A stretch of DNA of 37,410 nt, from the NCBI GenBank assembly GCA_031262495.1, contig JAISHV010000096.1, positions 1 through 37,410 of the forward strand, read 5' to 3'. This DNA comes from Ruminococcus sp. (GTDB lineage: Bacteria > Bacillota > Clostridia > Oscillospirales > Ruminococcaceae). The notes under the pieces are model-generated. The model ran no database searches and was not told where the DNA came from. It was given only the letters and a program-made list of their open reading frames with translations. This document shows, piece by piece, positions 7,595 through 16,181 of this stretch. Positions within the stretch are counted from its first letter, which is position 1; each line of letters starts with the position of its first letter. The position numbers and the translations under genes are program-made.

Positions 7595-10253
7595 GGTTAA
7601 TGTTTTAGATAAATCCTATACCCGACAGAGCATAATTAAAGGGCTTTCCTCCGAACAGGCAGAGGAAGCCCTCTCTCTCCACGGAGAAAATACCCTTGCC
7701 GATACCAAAAAAACTAATGCCGCGAAGGTGTTTTTTACGCAGTTTCGGGATATAATGGTGCTCATTCTGCTTGCGGCAACGGCGGTTTCGGTGTTTTTGG
7801 GGGAAGTCTATGATGCCGGGACAATTATAATTATCGTTTTAGCGAACGCGATAATCGGTTTCACTCAGGAGATGAAAACCGAGAAAACCCTACAGGCTTT
7901 AAAAGAAATGGCGGCTCCGGCGGCTAAAGTTTACCGCGATAACCGCGTAACCGTTATTCCGGCTTCTGAGCTTGTCCCGCGTGATGTTGTTCTGCTTGAG
8001 GCGGGTGATCGGATTCCGGCGGATTGTTGTCTGCGGGTATCAAAAGGGCTTTACGCAGAAGAAAGTATCCTCACAGGTGAGTCTCACGCCGTCGGGAAGT
8101 CCGTTACCGACACACAAGACACCGACAACGCCATCGGCAAACCGAATATCCTCTATATGGGGACGGTAATTACCAAAGGCAACGCCGAAGCAACCGTTAT
8201 TGCAACGGGATTAAACACTCAAATGGGGAAAATTTCGGGTCTTTTAAAGGATATCGAACCGGAACTTACACCGCTTCAAAAACGTTTAGCTGAACTCGGC
8301 AAAGCTGTAGCTTTGATTTGTTTAATTGTTTGCATAGTAGTGACACTTGCCGGGATTCTTCGCGGCGAGCCTGTTTTGGCTATGCTGATGACAGGTATAA
8401 CTATCGCTATTGCGGCAATCCCCGAGGGTTTACCCGCGACTGTAACTATTGCACTGGCGTTAGCCGTAAGGCGTATGCTCCGCAAAAATGCTTTAGTGCA
8501 TAAACTTCATTCGGTTGAAACTTTAGGCTGTGCGGAGGTAATTTGCACCGACAAAACAGGGACTGTTACCGAAAACAAAATGACTGTCTCGAAAGTATTC
8601 GCAGGCGGGAAATTCTTTGACATAAGCGGCACGGGGCACAAGATGAACGGCAGTGTTACCGTCTCGGGTCAATCCCTTAATCCTATGTCCGATAAGTCAT
8701 TGTCTGAAATTTGCGTTTGCGGCGTAATATGTGAAAATAGTAAAATTACCCCGAAAGGTGCTAACGTTTCACGCGCAAGAGGCAATGTATCGGGCGGCGA
8801 ATGGGAAGTTTTCGGCGACCCTACGGAGACAGCGATTTTGGTAGCCGCCGCGAAATGCGGTTTCACCGCAGAGAACGTGGATTTCCCGAAGATTGACGAA
8901 ATCCCATTTGATTCGGACACGAGATATATGGCGGTTTTAGCGTCGCGCCCGGGCGGGAATACTGCATTTTTAAAAGGCTCGGCAGATGTTATACTGAATA
9001 AATGCTCATTTATAATGACAAACGGGGGAGCAGTACCGCTCACAATGGGGATTAAGCGCAAAATCCTCAAAGCGGCTGATGAAATGGCGGCTGATGCTTT
9101 GCGAGTTTTAGCTTTTGCCGAAAAAGAGTGTAAAAATCTCTCCGCCTCTGACGGCGGCAATACCTTTTTGGGGCTGATGGGCATGATTGACCCGCCCAGA
9201 GCCGAAGCAAAACAGGCTGTAAAACTCTGTAAAGCCGCCTCAATAAAAACCGTAATGATTACAGGCGACCACAAAAACACCGCCGCCGCTGTAGCACGTC
9301 AGGCAGGTATTTTAAAAGAGGGCGATTTGGTTGTTACGGGCAATGAACTCGAAAAAATGTCGGACGTTGAACTTGAAAAATGCGTATTAAGGACTTCTGT
9401 ATTTGCGCGTGTCAGTCCGGCAGATAAACTCAGAATTGTAAGAGCATTCAAAAAGAGCGGCAAGATCGTAGCTATGACAGGCGATGGTGTGAACGATGCA
9501 CCGGCTGTAAAAGAAGCGGACATCGGTGTCGCGATGGGCATCACAGGCACTGATGTAACTAAACAGGCGGCAGATTTAGTGCTTCTTGACGACAATTTCG
9601 CAACCCTTGTTTCGGCTGTAGAACAGGGGCGCGGGATTTACTCAAATATACGGAAATTTGTCCGCTATCTCCTTTCTTGTAATATCGGTGAAGTTTTGAC
9701 AATGTTTTTAGGTATCATAATGGGTATGCCGATGGTTCTCTTGCCGACACAGATTTTACTCGTGAATTTGGTTACAGACGGTTTGCCGGCTGTCGCACTC
9801 GGAATTGAGCCTGTATCGCCTGATGAAATGAAAAAGCCGCCCCGCAAAGCTTCTGACAGCTTTTTCGCCGGCGGACTTATGGGCAAAATCATTTTCCGCG
9901 GTATTCTCATAGGGCTTTTGACCCTCGGTGTATTCAGCGTCTTAATCACAAAATTCGGGGACGTAAACATTGCACGCACAGGCGCACTTCTCACACTTGT
10001 ATTGTCACAGCTTATGCACGTTTTTGAATGTAAAAGTGAGAGGCGCAATATTTTCACGGTTGATTATAAAAACAATCCGAAACTTATATTCGCGGTATTG
10101 TCTTCGCTTTTAATTATAGCGGCGGCGATTTACATTCCGGCGTTGCAGTTGATTTTTTCGACTGTAGCGTTGAGTCCGATTCAGATTTTGATTTCGGTGG
10201 GGTTTGCAGTATCTGCGCCGATTTTGCAGGCGATTTTTGGGAATAAAAGATAG
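7593..10253 (+). CDS. Calcium-transporting P-type (P2A) ATPase
   Basis: Protein of 886 aa, full length for bacterial Ca2+-ATPases related to SERCA. The actuator motif TGES (161-164), the phosphorylation motif ICTDKTGT with Asp320, and the hinge motif TGDGVNDAP (629-637) are intact. Ion-site residues match calcium pumps: PEGL in M4 (277-280), Asn697 and Glu700 in NIGEV of M5, Asn725 and Asp729 in NLVTDG of M6. It should export Ca2+ (possibly Mn2+) from the cytoplasm using ATP. The start ATG has AAGGAG 6 nt upstream. Monocistronic by context: repeat elements flank it on both sides and the next gene is convergent. Confidence 0.95.
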   Translation: MVNVLDKSYTRQSIIKGLSSEQAEEALSLHGENTLADTKKTNAAKVFFTQFRDIMVLILLAATAVSVFLGEVYDAGTIIIIVLANAIIGFTQEMKTEKTLQALKEMAAPAAKVYRDNRVTVIPASELVPRDVVLLEAGDRIPADCCLRVSKGLYAEESILTGESHAVGKSVTDTQDTDNAIGKPNILYMGTVITKGNAEATVIATGLNTQMGKISGLLKDIEPELTPLQKRLAELGKAVALICLIVCIVVTLAGILRGEPVLAMLMTGITIAIAAIPEGLPATVTIALALAVRRMLRKNALVHKLHSVETLGCAEVICTDKTGTVTENKMTVSKVFAGGKFFDISGTGHKMNGSVTVSGQSLNPMSDKSLSEICVCGVICENSKITPKGANVSRARGNVSGGEWEVFGDPTETAILVAAAKCGFTAENVDFPKIDEIPFDSDTRYMAVLASRPGGNTAFLKGSADVILNKCSFIMTNGGAVPLTMGIKRKILKAADEMAADALRVLAFAEKECKNLSASDGGNTFLGLMGMIDPPRAEAKQAVKLCKAASIKTVMITGDHKNTAAAVARQAGILKEGDLVVTGNELEKMSDVELEKCVLRTSVFARVSPADKLRIVRAFKKSGKIVAMTGDGVNDAPAVKEADIGVAMGITGTDVTKQAADLVLLDDNFATLVSAVEQGRGIYSNIRKFVRYLLSCNIGEVLTMFLGIIMGMPMVLLPTQILLVNLVTDGLPAVALGIEPVSPDEMKKPPRKASDSFFAGGLMGKIIFRGILIGLLTLGVFSVLITKFGDVNIARTGALLTLVLSQLMHVFECKSERRNIFTVDYKNNPKLIFAVLSSLLIIAAAIYIPALQLIFSTVALSPIQILISVGFAVSAPILQAIFGNKR

Positions 10254-10272
10254 AATTTCTTTTGGGATGATG

Positions 10273-10588
10273 TGAATGTCACATTTGAATGTCAATATGA
10301 ATGTCGTATGAATGTCTGTGAATGTCTGTGAATGTCCGTTTGAATGTCAATATGATTGTCACGTTTGAATGTCATATGAATGTCGTGAATGTCCGTTTGC
10401 ATGACTTTGTCAGGGGACAGAGGGAGAGGGGGCGGCTATCTGAGGCGGTATTACCCCGCCGCCCCCTCTCCCTCTATCCCCCGACACCCCCAACTCCCTC
10501 TCCCCCTTCGCAGCTTGCCAAGCTGCTTAATTTAGTCTTACTCACCCGTTCAGTATATTCACTTCAAGCAACATACAAGAAAAAATGA
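10273..10588 (+). repeat. Composite GAATGTC/hairpin element, copy 4 (subfamily A, long array)
   Basis: About ten GAATGTC units (10273 to about 10400) with spacers such as ACATT, AATA, GTA, TG and CGTT, then TTGCATGACTTTGTCAGGGG, the subfamily-A hairpin (GAGGGAGAGGGGGCGGC and its complement), a C-run tract and the conserved end finishing with CAACATACAAGAAAAAA. It lies between the 3' ends of two convergent genes, so at least this copy cannot be a promoter for either. Confidence 0.93.
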
Positions 10589-10619
10589 AATCGCCGCGTT
10601 TTTCATTGAAAACGCGGCG
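10580..10619 (-). terminator. Rho-independent terminator of ytaF
   Basis: On the minus strand CGCCGCGTTTT, 6-nt loop, AAAACGCGGCG (10619-10592), followed by ATTTCATTTTTTCTTG. The T-run is shared with the terminal A-run of repeat copy 4, as also seen for copy 3. The loop context TTTTCATTGAAAA recurs in the secG terminator. Confidence 0.85.
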
Positions 10620-10626
10620 GTCATAA

Positions 10627-10673
10627 TCTGACCTCTGTGTTCTGACCTCTGTCTTCTGATATCTGATTTCTGT
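10627..10673. repeat. Heptamer (NNNTCTG)n array
   Basis: Six to seven units (ACCTCTG, TGTTCTG, TCTTCTG, ATATCTG and similar) directly downstream of ytaF on its 3' side, before the terminator. Confidence 0.8.
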
Positions 10674-10713
10674 TTGTCTTGACAATATTTTTTTTTGTGT
10701 TATAATATATGTA

Positions 10714-11310
10714 TCAGAAAAAATTCAAAATCCCGAAAATAATCAAAATTACTCCGCAGAGTTTAGTTAAGTCGAAATTCATTATTTTGGCGGCTTTGAG
10801 ACCTAAGCGGTTGCCGCCTTTAATGAGGATAAGTCCGGCGGCGAAAATTATCAGAAGAACCGCCCACAGAGGAGTTTCTCCGATTATACCGCTGCTTAGT
10901 GCTCCTACTATAAGGGAATCCGCTGAGAGTGCCGCTGAGAGCAGTACCGATTCTTTTATTGAAATTATCTTGTTTTTATCGGTATCGGCTTTGATTTCAT
11001 CTAAAAATACGATTGCCGGGTCTTCGTCTTTCATATCAGGTTCATATTTTTTGCGCAAAAAATCTTTGAAAATATTATACAGCCCGAGCATAGATAGCAG
11101 CAGTGCAGATGTTATTTTGCATATTGTTTCGGGTATAAATTGTGCTAACGTCTCTGAAAAAATCGCCGAAACCCCTAAAAATAATGTCCCCGTAAAAGCT
11201 ATCACGACCGCCGACCGCCACGGTATGCGCACACCGCTCCCGCCCATTGCCACAGCCGCCGCGAAACCGTCCGCTGTTACTACTAAAATCAGCATTAATA
11301 GATTTATCAT
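10714..11310 (-). CDS. ytaF: YtaF-type sporulation membrane protein (MntP-like fold)
   Basis: Integral membrane protein of 198 aa with about six hydrophobic helices in two halves, each with an acidic motif: TADGFAAAVAMG near the N-terminus and SADSLIVGALSSG in the middle. This is the pattern of the MntP/YtaF superfamily; the charged central loop and length favour the YtaF branch linked to sporulation rather than the manganese exporter MntP, but substrate is unknown. I place the start at the ATG at 11310: GGAG lies 7 nt upstream, whereas a TTG 12 nt earlier overlaps that ribosome site. Divergent from birA; a hairpin terminator follows. Confidence 0.85.
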   Translation of the reverse strand: MINLLMLILVVTADGFAAAVAMGGSGVRIPWRSAVVIAFTGTLFLGVSAIFSETLAQFIPETICKITSALLLSMLGLYNIFKDFLRKKYEPDMKDEDPAIVFLDEIKADTDKNKIISIKESVLLSAALSADSLIVGALSSGIIGETPLWAVLLIIFAAGLILIKGGNRLGLKAAKIMNFDLTKLCGVILIIFGILNFF

Positions 11311-11396
11311 TAATAGCTCCAAAGATAATACAGATATTTACATATTATCGGGGTTAATGAAAAATGTGAATTTATAAATTACAGGAACTTAAAATT

Positions 11397-12377
11397 ATGA
11401 ACGCAAACAAATTAAGAATACTAAACATATTGCGCCGCGAACGCGGTAAAATCATCAGCGGCAGTGACATCGGCAAAGAGATGGATGTCTCCAGAGCATA
11501 TGTTCATCAAAAGATAAATTCTCTGCGCGATGAGGGTTATGAAATTCAGTCTTTTAAGCCTCAAGGCTATATGCTGGGCTTAGAATACGATATTTTGTCG
11601 GAAGATGAAATCAAAAAAGCCCTTAAAACCGATTTTATAGGGCATAGTCTTCGTATTACGCCGGTAGAAAAATCTACTATAGATGTTTTAAAAGACGTAT
11701 TAAAAAATGAAACCGGGCTATCGAATGGTGAAACAATCATAACCGACCGTCAGACTAACGGGCGCGGGCGTTTTTTGCGCCCGTTTTTTTCGCCTGCCGG
11801 CACGGGACTTTATATGAGCATTTTTCTCACCCCGGCTTTGAGGGCTGAAAAATCGCCGCTTTTGACTGTTGCGGCGGCTTGTGCTGTGGCGGATACGCTG
11901 TCGAAATTCGGGGTTACGGCACAAATAAAGTGGGTAAATGATATTGTAACGCCCGACGGGAAAAAGCTTTGCGGTATCTTGACGGAAGCTTCAATAAATG
12001 TGGAAGCGGGCGTTCTGTCGTGGGCGATAATCGGTATCGGGCTGAATGTAAATATTTCGCATTTCCCTGAGAAATTAGCAGATATTGCCGCCTCATTATT
12101 AACCGAAACAGGGAAAATCTACAGCAGAAACACTGTCGCCGCAACACTTTTAAATAACCTCGAAAAACGCCTCAAAGAAGCCGAAACTCAGCCGAAAAAA
12201 CTCATAAAAGACTACAAATCCGGCTCTTTCGTCTTAGGAAAAACCGTTGAAGTTACCGAAGGGAAAGAAATTTACACAGCAAAAGCTATTGATATAGACG
12301 ATTATGGCAGACTAATTGTTGACAGAAACGGTGAAATATTAAAGATTTCAGGCGGAGGGATTAAGGTTTTGCCATAA
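11397..12377 (+). CDS. birA: Bifunctional biotin operon repressor / biotin-[acetyl-CoA carboxylase] ligase
   Basis: Protein of 326 aa. An N-terminal winged helix-turn-helix (about 4-60, with GSDIGKEMDVSRAYVHQKI) marks the repressor form. The ligase domain shows the biotinyl-AMP loop TNGRGRFLRPFFSPAGTGLY (about 119-138), KWVNDI, KLCGILTE and GIGLNVN, and a C-terminal SH3-like domain (about 277-326). It attaches biotin to carrier proteins and can repress biotin genes when loaded with biotinyl-AMP. No biotin synthesis gene is adjacent. The ATG is preceded by AGGAA. Full length for the family. Confidence 0.95.
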   Translation: MNANKLRILNILRRERGKIISGSDIGKEMDVSRAYVHQKINSLRDEGYEIQSFKPQGYMLGLEYDILSEDEIKKALKTDFIGHSLRITPVEKSTIDVLKDVLKNETGLSNGETIITDRQTNGRGRFLRPFFSPAGTGLYMSIFLTPALRAEKSPLLTVAAACAVADTLSKFGVTAQIKWVNDIVTPDGKKLCGILTEASINVEAGVLSWAIIGIGLNVNISHFPEKLADIAASLLTETGKIYSRNTVAATLLNNLEKRLKEAETQPKKLIKDYKSGSFVLGKTVEVTEGKEIYTAKAIDIDDYGRLIVDRNGEILKISGGGIKVLP

Positions 12378-12403
12378 ATATTAAGTTATTTTGCTAATTT
12401 CAG

Positions 12404-12432
12404 TTGATTTTTGCGTAATATTATGTTATAAT
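12404..12432 (+). promoter_or_regulatory. Sigma-A-type promoter of the unknown gene downstream of birA
   Basis: TTGATT at 12404-12409, 17-bp spacer, TATAAT at 12427-12432, 46 bp upstream of the start codon. Confidence 0.75.
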
Positions 12433-12478
12433 AAACTTTAAACACTGATAAACTAAATTAAATGCGGAGAATGTTAAA

Positions 12479-13453
12479 ATGTCAATTCCTGTAATAACCC
12501 CGTTTTTCTTCAAAGAATTTGTAGACGTAAAATCGCGTGTCGGCGGGCGCGGCAACACGAGTATCGTGATTTCGCCCTATTCGATTGATTATGTTGTGCT
12601 TTTAAACGACCCTGCTGTCGTTAAGCGTCTAATGGGGATAACAGACCCTATAGCGTTTAACCGTGTGATTATCGACGACCCCGAGCGTGAGCCTGAATTC
12701 AGAAAGAACGCCGAGGAGCTTGTTGCGCGTTTCCCGGTTATGGAGCATTTTTGGAGTATTCGCACTCTGATAATGGGTGTTCTCCAAAACGCCGAGTGGA
12801 GCCTCGACAGGCGGCTGCTTATCCTTAATTACACCTTAAAAACCATACAGGGAATGGTTGATCAGTATCAGCAGGATTTGATTCCCGGTTTTTGTGAAAA
12901 AACGATATCAATGCCCGACTTTATGGGTATCCTTAAATTCTTTGAGGGTATTACGGTTAATCCGGCTTATTCTTTAACGGACGGTATAAATTTCCTCAAA
13001 CGTCTTGAAAAGACCTCCGAATGGAAGCATATGATGGGGCGTGTTTACTCCGGTTTGGGTATTTCCGGTCCTGAAACAATGAATTTAATGGACTTCCCTA
13101 AATATATAGATAAACGTGCGAAATTCGCAGAAAACTACCTTGAACAGCGCGGGAATATCTTCACTAACATTCTCGTTAACTATGTCTGGACAATGGCAAT
13201 GCCTTTCGCAGTGCCTGAAATGGGCATTTGGGAGAATTTTGTATTCTTTAATGCACTCTTTAACGCCCTCAAAATCTTAATTACAACAACTCAGCCCAAA
13301 GACGACGACGATTTCGCTGAAATTATCGCTTGTTTTGACAGAACTTTCTACCTCTCAAACAAAGACAACCGCTACGCTACGCGCTATATGCAATCCGCAA
13401 AAATGAGCAGCCTAAGCGGCAACGGTGACATGGCGATGTTGACTATTTCATAG
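12479..13453 (+). CDS. Protein of unknown function
   Basis: Protein of 324 aa that I do not recognise. It has no signal peptide and is rich in aromatic and helical segments, with one fairly hydrophobic stretch near 228-270 (NIFTNILVNYVWTMAMPFAV and FVFFNALFNALKI). The N-terminal part contains conserved-looking short blocks such as DDPEREPEFRKN. It has its own promoter and a GGAGA ribosome site, so it is expressed as a single gene. Base composition is like its neighbours. Nothing nearby suggests a pathway. The stop codon runs straight into a heptamer repeat array. Confidence 0.8.
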   Translation: MSIPVITPFFFKEFVDVKSRVGGRGNTSIVISPYSIDYVVLLNDPAVVKRLMGITDPIAFNRVIIDDPEREPEFRKNAEELVARFPVMEHFWSIRTLIMGVLQNAEWSLDRRLLILNYTLKTIQGMVDQYQQDLIPGFCEKTISMPDFMGILKFFEGITVNPAYSLTDGINFLKRLEKTSEWKHMMGRVYSGLGISGPETMNLMDFPKYIDKRAKFAENYLEQRGNIFTNILVNYVWTMAMPFAVPEMGIWENFVFFNALFNALKILITTTQPKDDDDFAEIIACFDRTFYLSNKDNRYATRYMQSAKMSSLSGNGDMAMLTIS

Positions 13454-13454
13454 T

Positions 13455-13510
13455 CAACACAGAGGTCAGAAGTCAGAACAGAGGTCAGAAGTCAGAGGAC
13501 AGAGGACAGA
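13455..13510. repeat. Heptamer (CAGANNN)n array directly after a stop codon
   Basis: Seven to eight units in the CAGA orientation (CAGAGGT, CAGAAGT, CAGAGGA and similar) start within a few bases of the stop of the unknown gene. Two or three GAATGTC-like units follow (about 13513-13545), so this site carries all three repeat types in a row. Confidence 0.8.
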
Positions 13511-13545
13511 ATGTGAATGTCCGTTTGAACGTCAGAATGAATGTC

Positions 13546-13680
13546 CTGTAGGGGCGGGCGACCTCGCCCGCCCGCACATTCTAAACACTGTGCGGTTTAC
13601 TGATAAACGCGGCATTTGTAATCTGACATCTGACATCAGTCTTCTGTGTTGCGGGCGACCGAGGGCGGTCGCCCCTACAG
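13546..13680. repeat. REPIN-like element with terminal inverted repeats CTGTAGGGGCG
   Basis: The ends CTGTAGGGGCG and CGCCCCTACAG are inverted repeats, each with an internal hairpin. The core CCGCACATTCTAAACACTG continues into TGCGG and then GTTTACTGATAAAC, forming two further small stems. The right half contains TCTG heptamers. It is about 80% similar in core and layout to 212-364 by eye. The region 13454-13788 holds no gene. Confidence 0.75.
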
Positions 13681-13788
13681 AATTGACTATCTTCCCCGGA
13701 AATATATAAAAAAATTAAATTAACTAAAATCTTCTACGCGGTGAGCGTGTTAAGAATTCTAAAAGACTTCCATCGCGAAATTAAAATA

Positions 13789-15777
13789 ATGAAAACTCAA
13801 TTATCTAAAGAAACCCGCCCCTCATTCCCCAAGCGGGCGGTAATTACCGGCGGAATGCCTTATGGGAATAAACTTTTACACTTCGGACATATCGGCGGCG
13901 TGTTTGTGTTCGCCGATGTGTTTGCGCGGTTTTTGCGCGACAGAATCGGGTATGAAAACGTAATTTTCGTCTCCGGCACAGACTGCTATGGTTCGCCTAT
14001 CGCCGAAAGTTACCGCAAACTCAAAGAGGACGGCTTCACCGGCACTATAACCGACTTTGTTGCCGCCAATAATAAGGCACACAAAGAAACCCTCCGCAAA
14101 TATAACATAAGCCCGAATATCTTCGACGGCTCGGGGCTGGGCAGAGCCGGTGAAATTCATGCCGAATTTACCAAAGAATTCATTTTGCAGCTCTACGAAA
14201 ATAATGCCCTCGAAAAAATTACCACAGAACAATTTTACGACGAAAAAGCGCAAACTTTCTTAAACGGACGGCAGGTTATCGGCAGATGTCCCGTTGAAGG
14301 CTGTCAGTCCTCAAAAGCATATGCTGATGAATGTGACCTCGGGCACTCCTATCTCCCGCGTGACCTCATTAATCCGAAAAGTACGGTAACAGGTGAAACG
14401 CCTGTTATGAAATGTGTTTCCAATTTCTATTATAAATTACCCCGCGAACGCGAAATCTTAAAACAATGGAACGACTCCGAACGCTCAAAACCCAACGTCC
14501 GCCCTGTTGTAACAAAAACCGTCGCGGAGTTTTTAGAGCCGCCCTGTATCTATGTGATGAATGATTATTTGGATATTTATAGGGCGATTGCCGAGAAGAT
14601 GCCGCCTCATGAATTTATCACGGACGGGAAAAAGTCTTCGTTTACGCTGAAATTTGAAAAACTTGCCGACCGTGAGTGCGCTGCTGATTTGCTGTGCGCG
14701 GACGGGGCGCGTATCCGCACAGGGAAAACCCTTGTGCCGTTTCGTATTACCGGCAACTGTGAATGGAGCCTTGAATCCCCTGTGCTTGACGGCGAAGAAT
14801 CTACCGTCTGGGTATGGCCGGAATCCCTTTGGGCACCGATTTCATTTACGCAAGCCTACTTAGAATCAAGCGGGCGCCCCCGCGATAACTGGAAAGACTT
14901 TTGGTGCAGCACTGACAGCGGCATTTACCAATTTATCGGACAGGACAACATCTACTTTTACTGTGTTGCCCAACCCGGAATGTTTATGTCATATAACGGC
15001 ACGGATATTCATTTGCCCCGTGACGGCGAGCTTCAAATGTCGGTTTTTGCGGCAAATCATCATATTCTGTTTTTGGATAAAAAGGCCTCCTCAAGCGGTG
15101 AAATTAAACCGCCCATGGCTGATGATTTACTGCTCTACTACACCGCCGAACAACTGCGTATGCACTTTTTCTCTTTAGGCTTGAGCAAGGGTTCTGTAAG
15201 CTTCATGCCCAAACCCTTTAATCCGACAGCAAAACCCGAAGACTCAGACCCTGTGGTAAAAGAGGGTTTCCTCTTAAACAATGTCTATAACCGCATTATC
15301 CGCACGGTTTTATATCAAATTCAATCAGCCGGTATAAAAATGCCCCTCGGCGACGTTTCCGATGAAATGAAAAACGCCGCCGATGAAGCAATACTCACGT
15401 ATGAAAATTTTATGTACCGCATGGAATTTCATCAGGTAAGCTATGTTTTAGATACGTTTATCCGTAAAATCAGTAAAATAATGTCACGTGAAAAGGCGGC
15501 AACCGACAAAGACGGCGATACAGTCCGCCAAAAACAATGGCTGATTGACGTTTTCCACGGCATCAGAGTATGTCAAACCTTACTTCACCCGATAGTGCCC
15601 GACGGCGTAGCACTCGTTGATGAATATTTAAACCTGCCCGAGAGTATTTATAATTGGGACAATATTTTTAAGACCCCCGCCGAAATTTTTGAAAACGAAA
15701 ACGAACACGAGTGTAAATTCTTAGAGCCGAGGTTTGATTTCTTTAAGAAGCATGAATCACAGCTAACGCAGATGTAA
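13789..15777 (+). CDS. Methionyl-tRNA-synthetase-like protein with altered KMSKS loop and zinc knuckles
   Basis: Class I aminoacyl-tRNA synthetase of the MetRS type, 662 aa. The Rossmann signature is present (MPYGNKLLHFGH, HFGH at 31-34; VSGTDCYGSPIA), as are FIGQDNIYF and VWVWPESLWAPI, matching the second half of the MetRS catalytic domain. The KMSKS loop, expected just before the anticodon-binding domain, reads DKKASSSGE (about 430-437). The zinc region (about 166-200) keeps CPVEGC and DECDLGH, but the last CxxC pair is missing. An insertion of about 50-60 residues lies in the connective region and there is no C-terminal tRNA-binding domain. It could be a second, specialised MetRS or a synthetase paralogue with another task. 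The start is uncertain: I prefer the ATG because the family begins just before PSFPKRAVITGG; an in-frame GTG lies at 13741, and neither has a clear ribosome site. Confidence 0.85.
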   Translation: MKTQLSKETRPSFPKRAVITGGMPYGNKLLHFGHIGGVFVFADVFARFLRDRIGYENVIFVSGTDCYGSPIAESYRKLKEDGFTGTITDFVAANNKAHKETLRKYNISPNIFDGSGLGRAGEIHAEFTKEFILQLYENNALEKITTEQFYDEKAQTFLNGRQVIGRCPVEGCQSSKAYADECDLGHSYLPRDLINPKSTVTGETPVMKCVSNFYYKLPREREILKQWNDSERSKPNVRPVVTKTVAEFLEPPCIYVMNDYLDIYRAIAEKMPPHEFITDGKKSSFTLKFEKLADRECAADLLCADGARIRTGKTLVPFRITGNCEWSLESPVLDGEESTVWVWPESLWAPISFTQAYLESSGRPRDNWKDFWCSTDSGIYQFIGQDNIYFYCVAQPGMFMSYNGTDIHLPRDGELQMSVFAANHHILFLDKKASSSGEIKPPMADDLLLYYTAEQLRMHFFSLGLSKGSVSFMPKPFNPTAKPEDSDPVVKEGFLLNNVYNRIIRTVLYQIQSAGIKMPLGDVSDEMKNAADEAILTYENFMYRMEFHQVSYVLDTFIRKISKIMSREKAATDKDGDTVRQKQWLIDVFHGIRVCQTLLHPIVPDGVALVDEYLNLPESIYNWDNIFKTPAEIFENENEHECKFLEPRFDFFKKHESQLTQM

Positions 15778-15803
15778 GAAGTCAGAGGTTAGATATCAGA
15801 GTT

Positions 15804-16058
15804 TGAATGTCGCGTTTGAATGTCGGATGAATGTTATATGAATGTCGTGAATGTCACGTTTGCATGACTTTGTCAGGGGACAGGGAGAGAGGGAGCGGCT
15901 ATTTAGAGTGGCAGGCGTGACGCCGCCCCCTCTCTCCCTATCCCCCGACACCCCCAACCCTCTCACCCCCTGTGGGGTTACCAAGCTGCGCGATTTAGTC
16001 TTACTCACCCGTTTTGTATATTCACTTCAAGCAGCATCTTAGCTCGTCCACGCTTCGT
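15804..16058 (+). repeat. Composite GAATGTC/hairpin element, copy 5 (subfamily B)
   Basis: Five GAATGTC units, the AGGGAGAGAGGGAGCGGC left arm (one base changed relative to copy 2, giving a single mismatch with the right arm), the GTGGCAGGCGTGAC-type loop, a C-run tract and the conserved end with the TTAGCTCGTCCACGCTTCG extension. This is the only copy whose array end, not its conserved end, faces the 3' end of a co-oriented upstream gene. Confidence 0.92.
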
Positions 16059-16109
16059 AGTTCCTTGATTTCTGATAAAACTTTAAATTTATAATCTGTC
16101 CTCTGTTTC

Positions 16110-16148
16110 GTAGGGGCGGATGTCCACATCCGCCCGTTCCCGCAAAAT
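16110..16148 (+). repeat. Single GTAG-hairpin (REP-like) unit
   Basis: GTAG followed by the inverted repeat GGGCGGATGT/ACATCCGCCC, then a short conserved tail ending in TCCGCCCCA. Nearly identical to the left half of the pair at 17661-17754, which makes this a solitary unit. It lies 34 bp upstream of the decarboxylase-like gene. Confidence 0.75.
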
Positions 16149-16181
16149 CCGCCCCACACGAAATTTATTAAAAGGTAAAAA

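Noticed and set aside
8669-9280. 203-aa frame opposite the Ca-ATPase gene
   Set aside because: Antisense to the well-conserved nucleotide-binding domain of the ATPase; no family resemblance.
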